26,000 nt of DNA from the NCBI GenBank assembly GCA_012295275.1, contig CM022671.1, forward strand, positions 34,150,683 to 34,176,682. The letters run 5' to 3'. Shown piece by piece: positions 9,642 to 18,629 of the stretch. The position numbers and the translations under genes were made by a program. Every line of letters begins with the position of its first letter. The first letter of the stretch is position 1. Source of the stretch: Chrysomallon squamiferum. Lineage: Eukaryota > Mollusca > Gastropoda > Neomphalida > Peltospiridae. The notes beneath the pieces are model-generated. The model searched no databases. It was not told the DNA's origin and saw only the letters and a program-made list of their open reading frames with translations.

Positions 9642-9655
9642 GTTGCCATGGTAAC
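9642..9655 (+). promoter_or_regulatory. RFX X-box-like site
   Basis: GTTGCCATGGTAAC matches the RFX X-box consensus (GTNRCC-NN-RGYAAC) in both half-sites with the 2-bp spacer. RFX factors control ciliary and neuronal genes. A half-match, GTTACCATGGATGC, is at 8469-8482. Function here is unproven. Confidence 0.45.
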
Positions 9656-9724
9656 TGGTCACAACGTGTTAGTTATTGTTGGGATATTAGACTCGGTTGG
9701 CCAGATCTGTTGGTGGTGTGGTGC

Positions 9725-9809
9725 ATTTATTTATTTATTTATTTATTTATTTATTATTATTATTATTATTATTGTTATTATTTTTATTATTATTATTATT
9801 ATTATTACA
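9725..9809 (+). repeat. (TTTA)n(TTA)n compound microsatellite
   Basis: A TTTA run (9725-9754) passes into TTA with G and T interruptions to 9808. Open frames over it on either strand are artefacts. Confidence 0.95.
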
Positions 9810-10129
9810 GACCCTTCCATGAAAATTTCTTCTCTTTTTGTGGGTTTTTCAATGTATTTTTTGTTTTTCACTTTTCCAAACAGAAGTAAAATGAAGGTGA
9901 AATTAAGATGTCTCAGAGAGTTAGACAGTGGATTTGTAAATGGATGAAGTAAATAATTAATATAAGATAATATACTAACTGGCACATTTATTTGCAAAAA
10001 TAACAATTTTAAAGAATATTAATACAGCTTTTGATACATATTCAGAATGTAAAACAGAAATATTCAAAGCCAGAAGTGTTAAATTTTCAAAATCTGGAAT
10101 TAGCTTGACAGGCTATTATAATTGTTTTC

Positions 10130-10144
10130 ATTATTATTATTAAC

Positions 10145-10180
<36 letters not shown>

Positions 10181-10187
10181 GTTGTTA

Positions 10188-10237
<50 letters not shown>
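10130..10237 (+). repeat. (ATT)n/(ATC)n compound microsatellite
   Basis: ATT units pass through a short series of hexameric ATTATC-type units, then TTG, then a long pure ATT run. Confidence 0.95.
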
Positions 10238-10719
10238 TAGAACTTTCTAAATTCAGAGCTTCCAGTGAAAAACCTTTAGATAGGATTCACAGTTTATGCA
10301 ACTGAGGCCATGTTTGTCTTTTTTAATGGTGATCTTACAACAGAATAACATGAACAAAAATCAGTTTTAAAAATTGCAAAACTTAAACTAGTGTTGTTTG
10401 CTTCACTTGTTCTAACTCACTCTGACATCAATTTCACCTGTGAGTTATTATTATTACTACTGTATTTATTTTATATTTAATTTGAAAACAAGAAACAAAA
10501 AAGCCTTCAAAATGCACTTACAGAGATACCAGATGTTACCCAGTACCTCACAGATTTTCATCTCATTAGTTGTACAGATGTGATGAATATTTTTTTTCTT
10601 CTTGTTGATTGTGTTTTTTTAGTCCATGAATCTCTGCCGGTGGTTTTATTAATCAATTCATCATGAAATTTTTAACTCAACATCTTCATATTATTTTTGT
10701 TTTCTTTCTCTTTGTAATG

Positions 10720-10975
10720 GAAGTTATAACAAGTGATTATTCACTGAAGTTGTAACCAGTGGTTATTTTCTGAAATTGTAACCAGTGGTTATTAACTGTA
10801 ATTGTAACCAGTGGCTTTTATAGAATTTGTAAGAAGTGTTATTTACTGAAGTGTTACCAGTAATTATCACTGAAGTTGCAATCAGTAGTCATTACTGAAG
10901 TTTATAACTATGGTAGTTACTGAAGTTTATAACCAATTGTTATATACTGAAGACTAAAAACCAGAGGCCATGATA
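10720..10975 (+). repeat. Minisatellite, about 26-bp unit, about 10 degenerate copies
   Basis: Copies of GAAGTTGTAACCAGTGGTTA plus TTxACT recur. Three adjacent copies (10746, 10772, 10798) are exactly 26 bp apart. Flanking copies have drifted to about 23-27 bp, the last ending in AACCAGAGGCCATG. This is moderately complex DNA unlike the simple repeats around it. Confidence 0.85.
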
Positions 10976-12230
10976 TTTTTTGGTTCCTAGTTTATAGTTG
11001 TGTGTAAGAATTTACAAATGATAAAATATTTCATTGTTCAGATTCATTGAAGAAATTGGAGTCATATTGTTTAATCATTTGTATTTGAATTGAAGCAGAA
11101 TTTTATATTGTATCAAATAACTTAGTTATTTGAAGGTGATGTTTAAGGATTTTATATTTAATAACAAACGCAAAGTAATTTCATTTTAAAAACATTGTAC
11201 TTTCAACATCTTTGACTTCTTCCGTTCATTTATTAATAATTATAATTTTGCCCTTAAAAAACAAATAAAACAACAAAGAAAAAACAATCAGGAAAACACA
11301 TAATTTATATTTTTTTAAATATAATTATGCACATCCCATAAACATTAAATTAATGTTAGTGACTTCTTATACTATAACTATTTTTTTATAATCATTATTA
11401 CTCTGATCAAACCAGTTATAGATATACCTCCATATATACCTCAGAATGCTGGCTATGCACCACTCTGTCCAATCCAAATTTATTTAATTTCATCATTTAT
11501 AAATAAATTTACTTCACCTCAGATTGTGAATCTTTTCACTGCAGTACATGATTACAGTTTTTAATAACATAAAATTAAATGGCCTTTTTTTTTTTTTTTT
11601 TTTTGAAAGAATGAGAATAATAATATTTTAAAATAATTATGTCTTTTTAAATTTTACATAATATTATTATATTTAATATCATTTCCCAGAAGATAGACGT
11701 GTCTATTTTTGAAACATATTTTTAAAACATTTAAATTTTCTTTTGTTTATTTATATATTTACTTATGTATTTATTTATTAGTACTTATTTATTTACTGAC
11801 ATAATTATTTATTTATTTATTCATTTATTCATTTCAGGACTGTAATGTGAAGTACATAGCTGGCTTAATAATTAAAACTTTAAAAAAAGATTTGTGCTTA
11901 GCTCCTTACCAAAATAATTTATTTTATATTAAAGACCAATATTTTTTTCCCCACAGAACAATACATATCAAAATTCATTCATGTTTCCTCTATTTAACTC
12001 AACTGCTTTATTCATGAACTAAAACATGGGCTTTATTTTCGTGAGCTTGAATATTAATTTATAATTTTTGATGAAATTATACAAGTTTATTTCATTTTGT
12101 ACCATTATTATTATTAGTGTAATTATTATTGCTGCTACTACAGATGTTTTACTTAATTTTTTGTTTAATCGATGTAAAATATTTTACATGCTGGAATCAC
12201 AATAAGTCAGTTACAAAAATTAATAAAATA

Positions 12231-12433
12231 CGAGGTGTTAGAAAACTGCACATTTATTAGCAATAATATTGTATAGTTGTCTTTAAATTGAAACTAAGTA
12301 GCTGTATATATGTGATTTCACTCGGACTGGTGTTTGAACAACTTTCGTTTTCATCTTTTGCTAGCATCAACTTTTAAAGAATATATGCAGTGAAATAATT
12401 GTACATATTTTGATGTGCAGTTTTCTAACCCAG
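12231..12433. mobile_element. Short non-autonomous inverted-repeat element (MITE-like)
   Basis: A perfect 17-bp inverted repeat, GTTAGAAAACTGCACAT (12237-12253) and its complement (12413-12429), brackets about 160 bp of AT-rich DNA with no coding frame. Just outside each arm lie short similar ends (CGAGGT and the complement CTGG) and then TA (12229-12230 and 12434-12435), the usual target duplication of Tc1/mariner-type elements. Family assignment is tentative because no transposase is present. Confidence 0.5.
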
Positions 12434-12546
12434 TATGATTTTGTTACTGATTTTAAGAATATTACTTCAGATAAAGACAAACAAATTGATTTTAAAACAA
12501 ATTCAAATAATGAAATCATTTACAGAATTTTCATGAAGAGATACAT

Positions 12547-12571
12547 ATATATATATATATGTATGTATGTA
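12547..12571 (+). repeat. (AT)n(GTAT)n microsatellite
   Basis: Short AT dinucleotide run passing into GTAT units. Confidence 0.9.
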
Positions 12572-12890
12572 TCTGATAAAGAAAAGGTATCTTAATTAAA
12601 ACAAAGAATACCATATTAATTAACCTACAACTTAAAATAGTCTTATTGTAAATCATGAATGTATAAATTATTATTAATATCCAAATATTACTGTTTCAGC
12701 TGCATCTGAAACAAACATATTATTTATTATTATTTTTTCAATTTAATTTTTTTTTTTAAAGAAAGAAAAAGGCTTGTATTAGACTCTGTTGATTTAAAGA
12801 GATTTGTTAGTGTATCTTTCTTCTCTCCACGTTTTCTGTGCTACTGAATTAATTTATTAGAGGTATGTTGCCTGAAAGCATAATCCATCT

Positions 12891-12913
12891 GTTGTTGTTG
12901 TTGTTGTTGTTGT
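12891..12913 (+). repeat. (TTG)n microsatellite
   Basis: Seven to eight TTG units. Confidence 0.95.
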
Positions 12914-12988
12914 GCTTGTGTTGCTCTTTTTTGCATCAGCTTTTTACATTTTTCATTTCATCATTTTAATTTCATCACAGAACGAACT

Positions 12989-12996
12989 GGACCAAA
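12989..12996 (+). promoter_or_regulatory. miR-133 8-mer seed match
   Basis: GGACCAAA is the full 8-mer site for miR-133, a microRNA conserved in bilaterians. It is relevant only if the FoxP transcript extends this far. Confidence 0.2.
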
Positions 12997-13101
12997 ATGT
13001 TTATTAAATGTATAAAGAAACAAATACTGTTTAGCATGTTGTCTTTTTACAAGTTTGTCCTATAGAATATATTGCCATATTTAGTATAGAGAGTGTGGTA
13101 A

Positions 13102-13141
13102 CAATGATAATAATAATAATGATGATGATGATGATGATAAT
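13102..13141 (+). repeat. (AAT)n(GAT)n compound microsatellite
   Basis: AAT units pass directly into GAT units. Confidence 0.95.
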
Positions 13142-13506
13142 GAATAAAAAAAAAAAGTTAAAAACAAAAACAAAAAATAATTATAAAAAAGCAAACCTTT
13201 ATACATATTAATGAATAAAAAATAAAAAATAAGAATAACAAATTTAAATATATATGTTGTATATGTACTAAAAAAATAAAATAGTAATAAATTATTTTTA
13301 AATTTTTACATTAAATAAACCATATCTTTAACAAATTAAATATAAAATGAATATTAGGGACCATTCTTGTTATAAATTGATGAAATATTTATGAAAATAA
13401 ATTTTAAATATACGATCATGTAGAACACATTTTACAATTATAATTTAAAATCAGCTATTTTTATATTCATGTAATTTTAAAATATTCATATTTTGTGTGA
13501 ATTTCT

Positions 13507-13512
13507 AATAAA
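13507..13512 (+). terminator. AATAAA polyadenylation signal candidate, distal
   Basis: AATAAA in TTTCTAATAAAGTATAC, shortly after the T-to-A bias switch. Confidence 0.2.
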
Positions 13513-13781
13513 GTATACTTAAGTTTAAAAAAAAAATAATTTGAAATATCTAAAATATTAATGGTATTGCTATTAATTATAATTATATTAATTTACTGTT
13601 ATCATCATTATTAGTGTTGTTATAATAATATTTAGTATTATTATTATTATTGTTATTACTGAAGTACTAATATGGCTGACAGAGGTTTAGATGGGAGGAG
13701 CTAATAGAGTATAATACACGTTTGTGTATCAGTTCATTGTATCACTGTCATCTTTAATGTACCTCAGGTTTAAACCCAGCA

Positions 13782-13787
13782 AATAAA
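13782..13787 (+). terminator. AATAAA polyadenylation signal with GU-rich downstream element
   Basis: AATAAA lies in non-repetitive sequence and is followed about 20-45 nt on by TGTACTGACTTTGTTTTATT and GTTGTTTTTCAC, a classic signal plus GU/U-rich arrangement. It may end a long FoxP 3' UTR or an unrecognised transcript. Confidence 0.35.
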
Positions 13788-14120
13788 AAAGATGGGATAC
13801 TGTACTGACTTTGTTTTATTGCCAGAGTTGTTTTTCACTTTAAAATAGAGAGACGTTTCTCGTTGTACCTGTTCTGCGGAGAAATGGAAGCATTAGAATG
13901 TCATTCAAACGAGAAAAGAAAAGAAATATGAACGGAAATGTAATAATATACTTAACAAATTTCACGAATATGCTTAAAAACCGGTGGCCGTCATAATGGA
14001 GATAATCTGCATAATAAATACATGTACATATTTGTACATATTTGCGTACATACAGACTTACATATTCATAGTTACGTACATAAATAAACTCGAAAGAAAA
14101 TATGAAACATATTTGTATCT

Positions 14121-14150
14121 GTGTGTGCGTGCGCGCGCGTGCGTGTGTGT
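14121..14150 (+). repeat. Alternating GT/GC tract (Z-DNA prone)
   Basis: Thirty nucleotides of strictly alternating purine-pyrimidine, with a GCGCGCGCGT core flanked by GTGTGT. Confidence 0.9.
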
Positions 14151-14230
14151 TTAGGTAATTATGTAAATCAGTTACAATAAGGCAAAATTTTAAATACAGC
14201 GTTAATACTTGAATCTACTATACTTTTTTT

Positions 14231-14232
<2 letters not shown>

Positions 14233-14285
<53 letters not shown>
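14233..14285 (+). repeat. (AAT)n microsatellite
   Basis: About 17 uninterrupted AAT units, then AAAT and GAAA units to about 14308. Confidence 0.95.
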
Positions 14286-14288
<3 letters not shown>

Positions 14289-14399
14289 TAAAAATAAAAG
14301 AAAGAAAGAACATCAACACAAGTTAACTCCAGACCACAACGTTCACACATTGGTTTGATTAAAGAGAAACTATGTATAATTGTATATATATCAAAAGGT

Positions 14400-14620
14400 A
14401 TTGTGGGATATTATCATTTCCGCGTTGCCATATCGCCAAGACCAACATCAAAGACAAACAACGGTTTGTCGGCTATTAGGGATTATCTGAGATAAGCGAA
14501 AACAATCGTGTAATCAAAACTGCCGTCTGACGACAATCGTTAGTGAATTTGTGGACACAGACGAAAAATTCCCACATATCTCAAAAGACGGAAAATACTA
14601 CGTATGTCGTGAATGTCTGT
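14400..14620. promoter_or_regulatory. High-complexity patch with palindromic GATA pair
   Basis: A CpG-containing non-repetitive patch between microsatellites. It contains the palindrome TTATCTGAGATAA (14483-14495, two head-to-head GATA sites) overlapping GGGATTA (OTX/bicoid-type). It also has two ACAATCG stretches (Sox-like) and CGCGTTGCCATATCGCC. No coding frame is convincing. A cis-regulatory role is inferred from composition and motif density alone. Confidence 0.35.
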
Positions 14621-14623
14621 ATT

Positions 14624-14626
<3 letters not shown>

Positions 14627-14688
<62 letters not shown>
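14627..14688 (+). repeat. (GA)n microsatellite, about 62 nt
   Basis: Uninterrupted GA dinucleotides. The Arg-Glu repeat frame over it is an artefact. Confidence 0.95.
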
Positions 14689-14690
<2 letters not shown>

Positions 14691-15027
14691 TTTTTTTAAT
14701 CATTATTAATTTAGTTAGTTTCTGGAACATTATACCGAATTTTGGAGATATCTTAATGCTAATAATGTTAACAGAAAAAGGTGGTAGCTACAAGCACTAA
14801 ATAGCTATGAACTCATTGCATTAATAGTCGCAAAAAAAAACACCCAAAAAACCCCCAACAGAATGTTAAATATAAAAAAAAACAAAAAAACTTTTAATCC
14901 TTGAACCCAAGTCCTTTACTATGACATGAAAACACCAAGTGTATTATTTTGTCTATAGTAAACTTAAGTCTGCGCTTGTCAAAAGAAAAAAGGAAAAAAA
15001 AAAAAAAAAAAAAAAGATGAGAGAACA
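14689..15027. other. AT-rich spacer without gene
   Basis: A-rich, with an A run at about 14996-15015. Nothing else is recognised. Confidence 0.5.
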
Positions 15028-15275
15028 TGAGATAACAGTTGATCCGGTCCCAGACATCTTGACAAGTGCCACTGAGAACCCGACTGGTCGGCGAACAATC
15101 TAGCCAGAACGTCATGACCTCGATTTAGATTCCGCGGTAACCTGCGCACGCCGTGAGAAAAATGCCGGCAAATCGCGGAAGACGTTTTGGGTAACTGAAG
15201 GCGGAGCTTTTAATTTAAATTATAGGTTTTGAAAATAACGTGGGTGGAGCAAACTGGCAATGGGGCGGGGATGTC
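15028..15275. promoter_or_regulatory. CpG-rich patch with SP/KLF and NRF1-like sites
   Basis: This is one of the most GC-rich parts of the window. It carries GGGGCGGGG (15262-15270, SP/KLF box), TGCGCACGCC (15143-15152, near NRF1), CCGCGGTAACC and GGCGGAGC. Such motif sets mark TATA-less promoters or unmethylated CpG patches. No convincing first exon is attached, so it may be an enhancer or the promoter of a non-coding transcript. Confidence 0.35.
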
Positions 15276-15365
15276 TTTACAGCTATTACAGTATTATTAT
15301 TTATAAATATCATTAACAACAACATCATTAACATTATATTGTTAATAAAAATTAAGTGTAATTAA

Positions 15366-15640
15366 AAAAAGAAGAAGAAGAAGAAAAGAAAAGAATAAAA
15401 GAAAAAGAAAAAAGAGGAAAAAAGCGAAAAAAATGAGATAAAAAGAATAGATACACAGTCATCTAAACGCAAAATAAATAAAATAAAAAGTAATATTGAG
15501 TAAAAAGAAAAAAGAAAGAAAGAAGAAAAAAGTAATAATAATAATAATAATAAATAATATAATATAATATAATATAAGATACAATAAATAACACCATGTG
15601 TAATAATAATTAAAACAAAAAATATATGTATATATATAAA
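15366..15640 (+). repeat. A-rich compound repeat: GAA, AAT, AATAT units
   Basis: GAAGAA and GAAA units (15371-15440), AAT (15534-15553), AATAT pentamers (15554-15580) and TA (15621-15639). Hydrophobic frames on the minus strand over it are artefacts. Confidence 0.9.
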
Positions 15641-15659
15641 AAAAACCTTTCCTTTCAAG

Positions 15660-15958
15660 ATTCACTTCCAGTGCGACAATTAGCTTTTAAACCACGTGAC
15701 TTCTTAGCCTGTGACACTGCTAATCTGACTTATAACAAGATTAACTTCTAGTCTAATACAAACACTGCTGAAGTTGTGCTGTCACGTAATTGTGTAGACA
15801 GTCTACGTCATGTTGATGTGGGAGGGACTGATGAGATTTGTTCCACCCAGTTTATCTGTGCCGGTGTCAAACTAATGGTTTCAATTAGCTAGTTACGATT
15901 GTACGTATTACTCAAGGGAGATAACAACGGACAGTAAACAGAAACAAAAAGCCTTTGA
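15660..15958. other. High-complexity intergenic patch
   Basis: Non-repetitive, with moderate GC, including TACGTCATG (CRE-like, about 15804) and CAATTAGCTAGTTAC (homeodomain TAAT core). No open frame of note. Possibly regulatory. Confidence 0.3.
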
Positions 15959-16065
15959 TTAGGGTGGCTCAGTGGTGATCTTGGAAGATTTTGTGTGTGT
16001 GTGCGTGCGTGCGGGCATGTGTGAGCGTTTGGTTGTGTGCGCATACCTGAGTATATGCATGTGTC

Positions 16066-16091
<26 letters not shown>
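15959..16091 (+). mobile_element. Possible SINE head followed by GT/CA microsatellites
   Basis: TGGCTCAGTGG at 15965-15975 is an exact RNA polymerase III A-box (TRGCNNAGYNGG). No B-box is visible: a GT/GC repeat begins 20 nt later, and a CA run follows at 16067-16091. A truncated tRNA-derived SINE whose body became a microsatellite would explain this; chance is the alternative. Confidence 0.3.
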
Positions 16092-16096
<5 letters not shown>

Positions 16097-16419
16097 ATAA
16101 GATGTGCGTGCGTGCCAATCTCTCATGCGTATATGTGTCCACGAGTTTGTATCTTTCTTAAATATTTAAGAATTTTAATTTGGTTATTTTAAGTATTACT
16201 GTTTATTTTTAAAAAAATATCTAAAGTAAAGTAAACAAAAAAAATAATAAAAATAAAAATAAATGAAAGTTATAATTTACTTTAATTCTTGTCTTTTCAG
16301 TTAAAATTAAAACGAAAAAAAAATTCGATTTATGTCTTTACAAATATCAATACAAGACATACAATTATGTGAATTTCATTTCATTTTTTTTTTCTTTTTT
16401 TTTTCTACCACGTTCTAGT

Positions 16420-16720
16420 ACTTGATGCGATTATTTCCCTTTTACCTAATCTTAGTTATCCCTCTTGGTTAAGATAAACGGGATGTAAACGTCATTAGAT
16501 CATGGGCTTCATTAACTACCGTGGAAGTGCGCAAATAAATGTTTATTTATATCGTCGAGGGCGGAGTTGTTGGGATTATCTGACGTGGGAATCGACGTCG
16601 TTTCGTTGTTGAATACCAAACATGAAGAGAAAGGACCAGATTAAAACGCAGGGACAACGTCAAATTAATTACTCGTAACCGTCGTTAGCTGTTGTTGACG
16701 TTGTCGCTGTTTTTATAGTT
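16420..16720. promoter_or_regulatory. CpG-containing patch with CSL, GATA/OTX and forkhead motifs
   Basis: It contains TGTAAAC (16484-16490, forkhead core), GGGATTATCTGA (16572-16583, OTX plus GATA), and TGACGTGG overlapping CGTGGGAA (16582-16591, CRE/UPRE-like and high-affinity Su(H)/RBPJ site). GGGCGGAG and GACGTC are also present. It has no coding frame. The motif content suggests an enhancer, but this is not shown. Confidence 0.4.
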
Positions 16721-16729
16721 GTTGTTATT

Positions 16730-17035
16730 ATCGTATTCGTAGCAGATGTTATTCTTGTCGTTACTATTTTTATTGTTGTTGATATTTTTTTAAAATAACA
16801 TATTAATAAATACTTTCATTAATAATTACAAAACCATTAATAATAACAAAAACAAATAATAATAATAATAATAATAATGATGATGATGATGATGATGATG
16901 AAAATAAAAATAATAATAATAATAATGTTATTATTATTATTAATATTATTATTATTGTTATTATTGTTGTTATTTCTTTTGCTGCTGTTGTTTTTATTGT
17001 TAATTATTATTCTTACTGTCGCTGTCGTCGTTGGT
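16730..17035 (+). repeat. Trinucleotide repeat cluster with self-complementary halves
   Basis: AAT (16856-16879), GAT (16879-16901), AAT (16908-16926), then TTA/ATT and TTG/TGC units. The AAT and ATT blocks are complementary and abut at 16926-16930, so the DNA can fold back. Confidence 0.9.
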
Positions 17036-17322
17036 TGTGTTGTACGTAAACCTAATACGTCATATTTACACAGATCTACTTTATCGTACAATAGTTAATA
17101 ATATTTATGACTCTTTTACCCCAGCTTTATCCGTATTTGATAAACATTTACACAAACAAACGATTAAATACCGTTTGTTATAAACTGTTATTACATACAT
17201 TAGGTAATCAGACAAAACTGGCAAACAATAGAAAACACTTACAGGACTGAGTAGAACCAGAGTTTTGTAAACTATAAACATTTTACCTCACGAACTTCAA
17301 AATACGAAGCTAACCTAACGCT
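17036..17322. other. Non-repetitive spacer, no gene seen
   Basis: Moderately complex AT-rich DNA with no recognisable motif cluster or coding frame. Confidence 0.5.
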
Positions 17323-17479
17323 GATACCTGAATTCTTAATCTCTTTTTACCTGTATACCTGGATTGTTAATCTCCTGTTATCCGTATACCTGCATTTTTA
17401 ATCCCTTCCTATTCGTACTCCTGGAGTTTTAATCCATGCCTACCTGTATACCTGGTGCTTCAGTTTCTCTTTAACTGGA
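17323..17479 (+). repeat. Minisatellite, exact 31-bp period, five copies
   Basis: TACCTG or a one-base variant recurs at 17325, 17356, 17387, 17418 and 17449, exactly 31 bp apart. Each copy has the form GTATACCTGxATTxTTAATC plus CCTTxxTAxC. The period is kept without indels although bases have diverged, and the last copy is the most diverged. Confidence 0.88.
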
Positions 17480-17811
17480 TTAACTGATTGTGTTTTTCTT
17501 TCTTTATAACTGAAAAACAACTGCTCAGCTTTGTGGAAATTTTTATCTGATTTACCTGCACAAGATAAACTGTTTATAGATCTGTGAAAGTGAAGAGGCT
17601 TGAAACTAATATTCTTGTGAAATAATGTAGGTTTTAAAGTAGTGATTACGTCATGTCGTAGAATCAGTCTAATGTACATGAAGTGGAAACAAACTTGAAG
17701 AAGAAGAAGGATGAGAAAGAGTATAAAAATTAATTTGAAATAATATTAAAAAAAAATAAAAATAAAAAAAATAACATCTTTCATTTATTTTAATTAGATT
17801 TGAATATATTA
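17480..17811. other. Spacer, no gene seen
   Basis: The first 200 bp are non-repetitive. GAA units and A-rich sequence follow. The apparent 79-codon minus-strand frame at 17440-17679 has no recognisable similarity and partly lies in the minisatellite. Confidence 0.45.
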
Positions 17812-17900
17812 GCGATAATAATAACAATAATAGCAAAAACAACATCAACAACAACAACAACTATAATAATAATAATAATAATGATAATAATAATAATAAC
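17812..17900 (+). repeat. (AAC)n/(AAT)n compound microsatellite
   Basis: AAT, AAC and AAT blocks with point interruptions. Confidence 0.95.
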
Positions 17901-17986
17901 CGCAATATTACAAATTAGAAACATGAATAAAATGTCAGCTTTAATAATGAAAGACTAATAACAAGAACATTATTACTCCTACTACT

Positions 17987-18007
17987 GTTATTATTATTAT
18001 TATTATT

Positions 18008-18038
<31 letters not shown>

Positions 18039-18093
18039 GTTCTACTACTATTTTAATATTGTTGTTGTTGTTGTTGTTGCTATCGTCGTCGTC
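17987..18093 (+). repeat. (TTA)n(TCA)n ... (TTG)n(TCG)n compound microsatellite
   Basis: TTA units step directly to TCA (18009-18038). After 20 bp, TTG (18060-18079) steps to TCG (about 18082-18093). Each step changes one position of the unit. Confidence 0.95.
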
Positions 18094-18296
18094 GATAAAA
18101 TTACTATCTATTTCCTCTACACTCTAGCCGAAATATTCAAACCCTCAGAGAATGTTTTATGATTTAAGTTTAAATTGCTAATTTTAGTCTAGATACTTAT
18201 TTAAAAATATAAGTTAATTATAGAGTTAATTTTGTTTATGCTGAAAGGAGTTTGTATTTTAATTAATTAAAGACCTGATGCTATTATTTATTTATT

Positions 18297-18453
<157 letters not shown>

Positions 18454-18629
18454 AATTTCATTATATTTTCATCACCGTAGTCATGTTCTTTAACGTATTC
18501 TTCATTTTTTTGTTATCACTATTTCTTCTTCCTCTTCTTGTGTTTCACTTTTAAATTACGAAGAGAAAAAACAACAACCAAGAACCCACCAAAAAAAACA
18601 AGAAAAGATCCTTATCTTAATGTCTACTG

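Larger units (their letters stand above)
9810..12228 (+). other. AT-rich region without recognisable gene
   Basis: It holds microsatellites, the 26-bp minisatellite and scattered T-rich tracts (11586-11604; TTTA-rich 11744-11835). No splice-linked coding frame is seen. It may belong to a long FoxP 3' UTR or to the flank. Confidence 0.4.
12434..13780 (+). other. AT-rich region: possible distal FoxP 3' UTR
   Basis: It includes somewhat more complex stretches (about 12770-13080 and 13660-13830) between TTG (12891-12913), AAT/GAT (13102-13141) and A-rich runs. Base bias on the + strand changes from T-rich to A-rich around 12.9-13.2 kb. No coding region is recognised. Confidence 0.35.

Noticed and set aside
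10720-10975. CRISPR-like array
   Set aside because: Repeats are contiguous and degenerate with no unique spacers, and the genome is eukaryotic.
17440-17679. 79-codon minus-strand open frame
   Set aside because: Partly inside the 31-bp minisatellite and without recognisable similarity.
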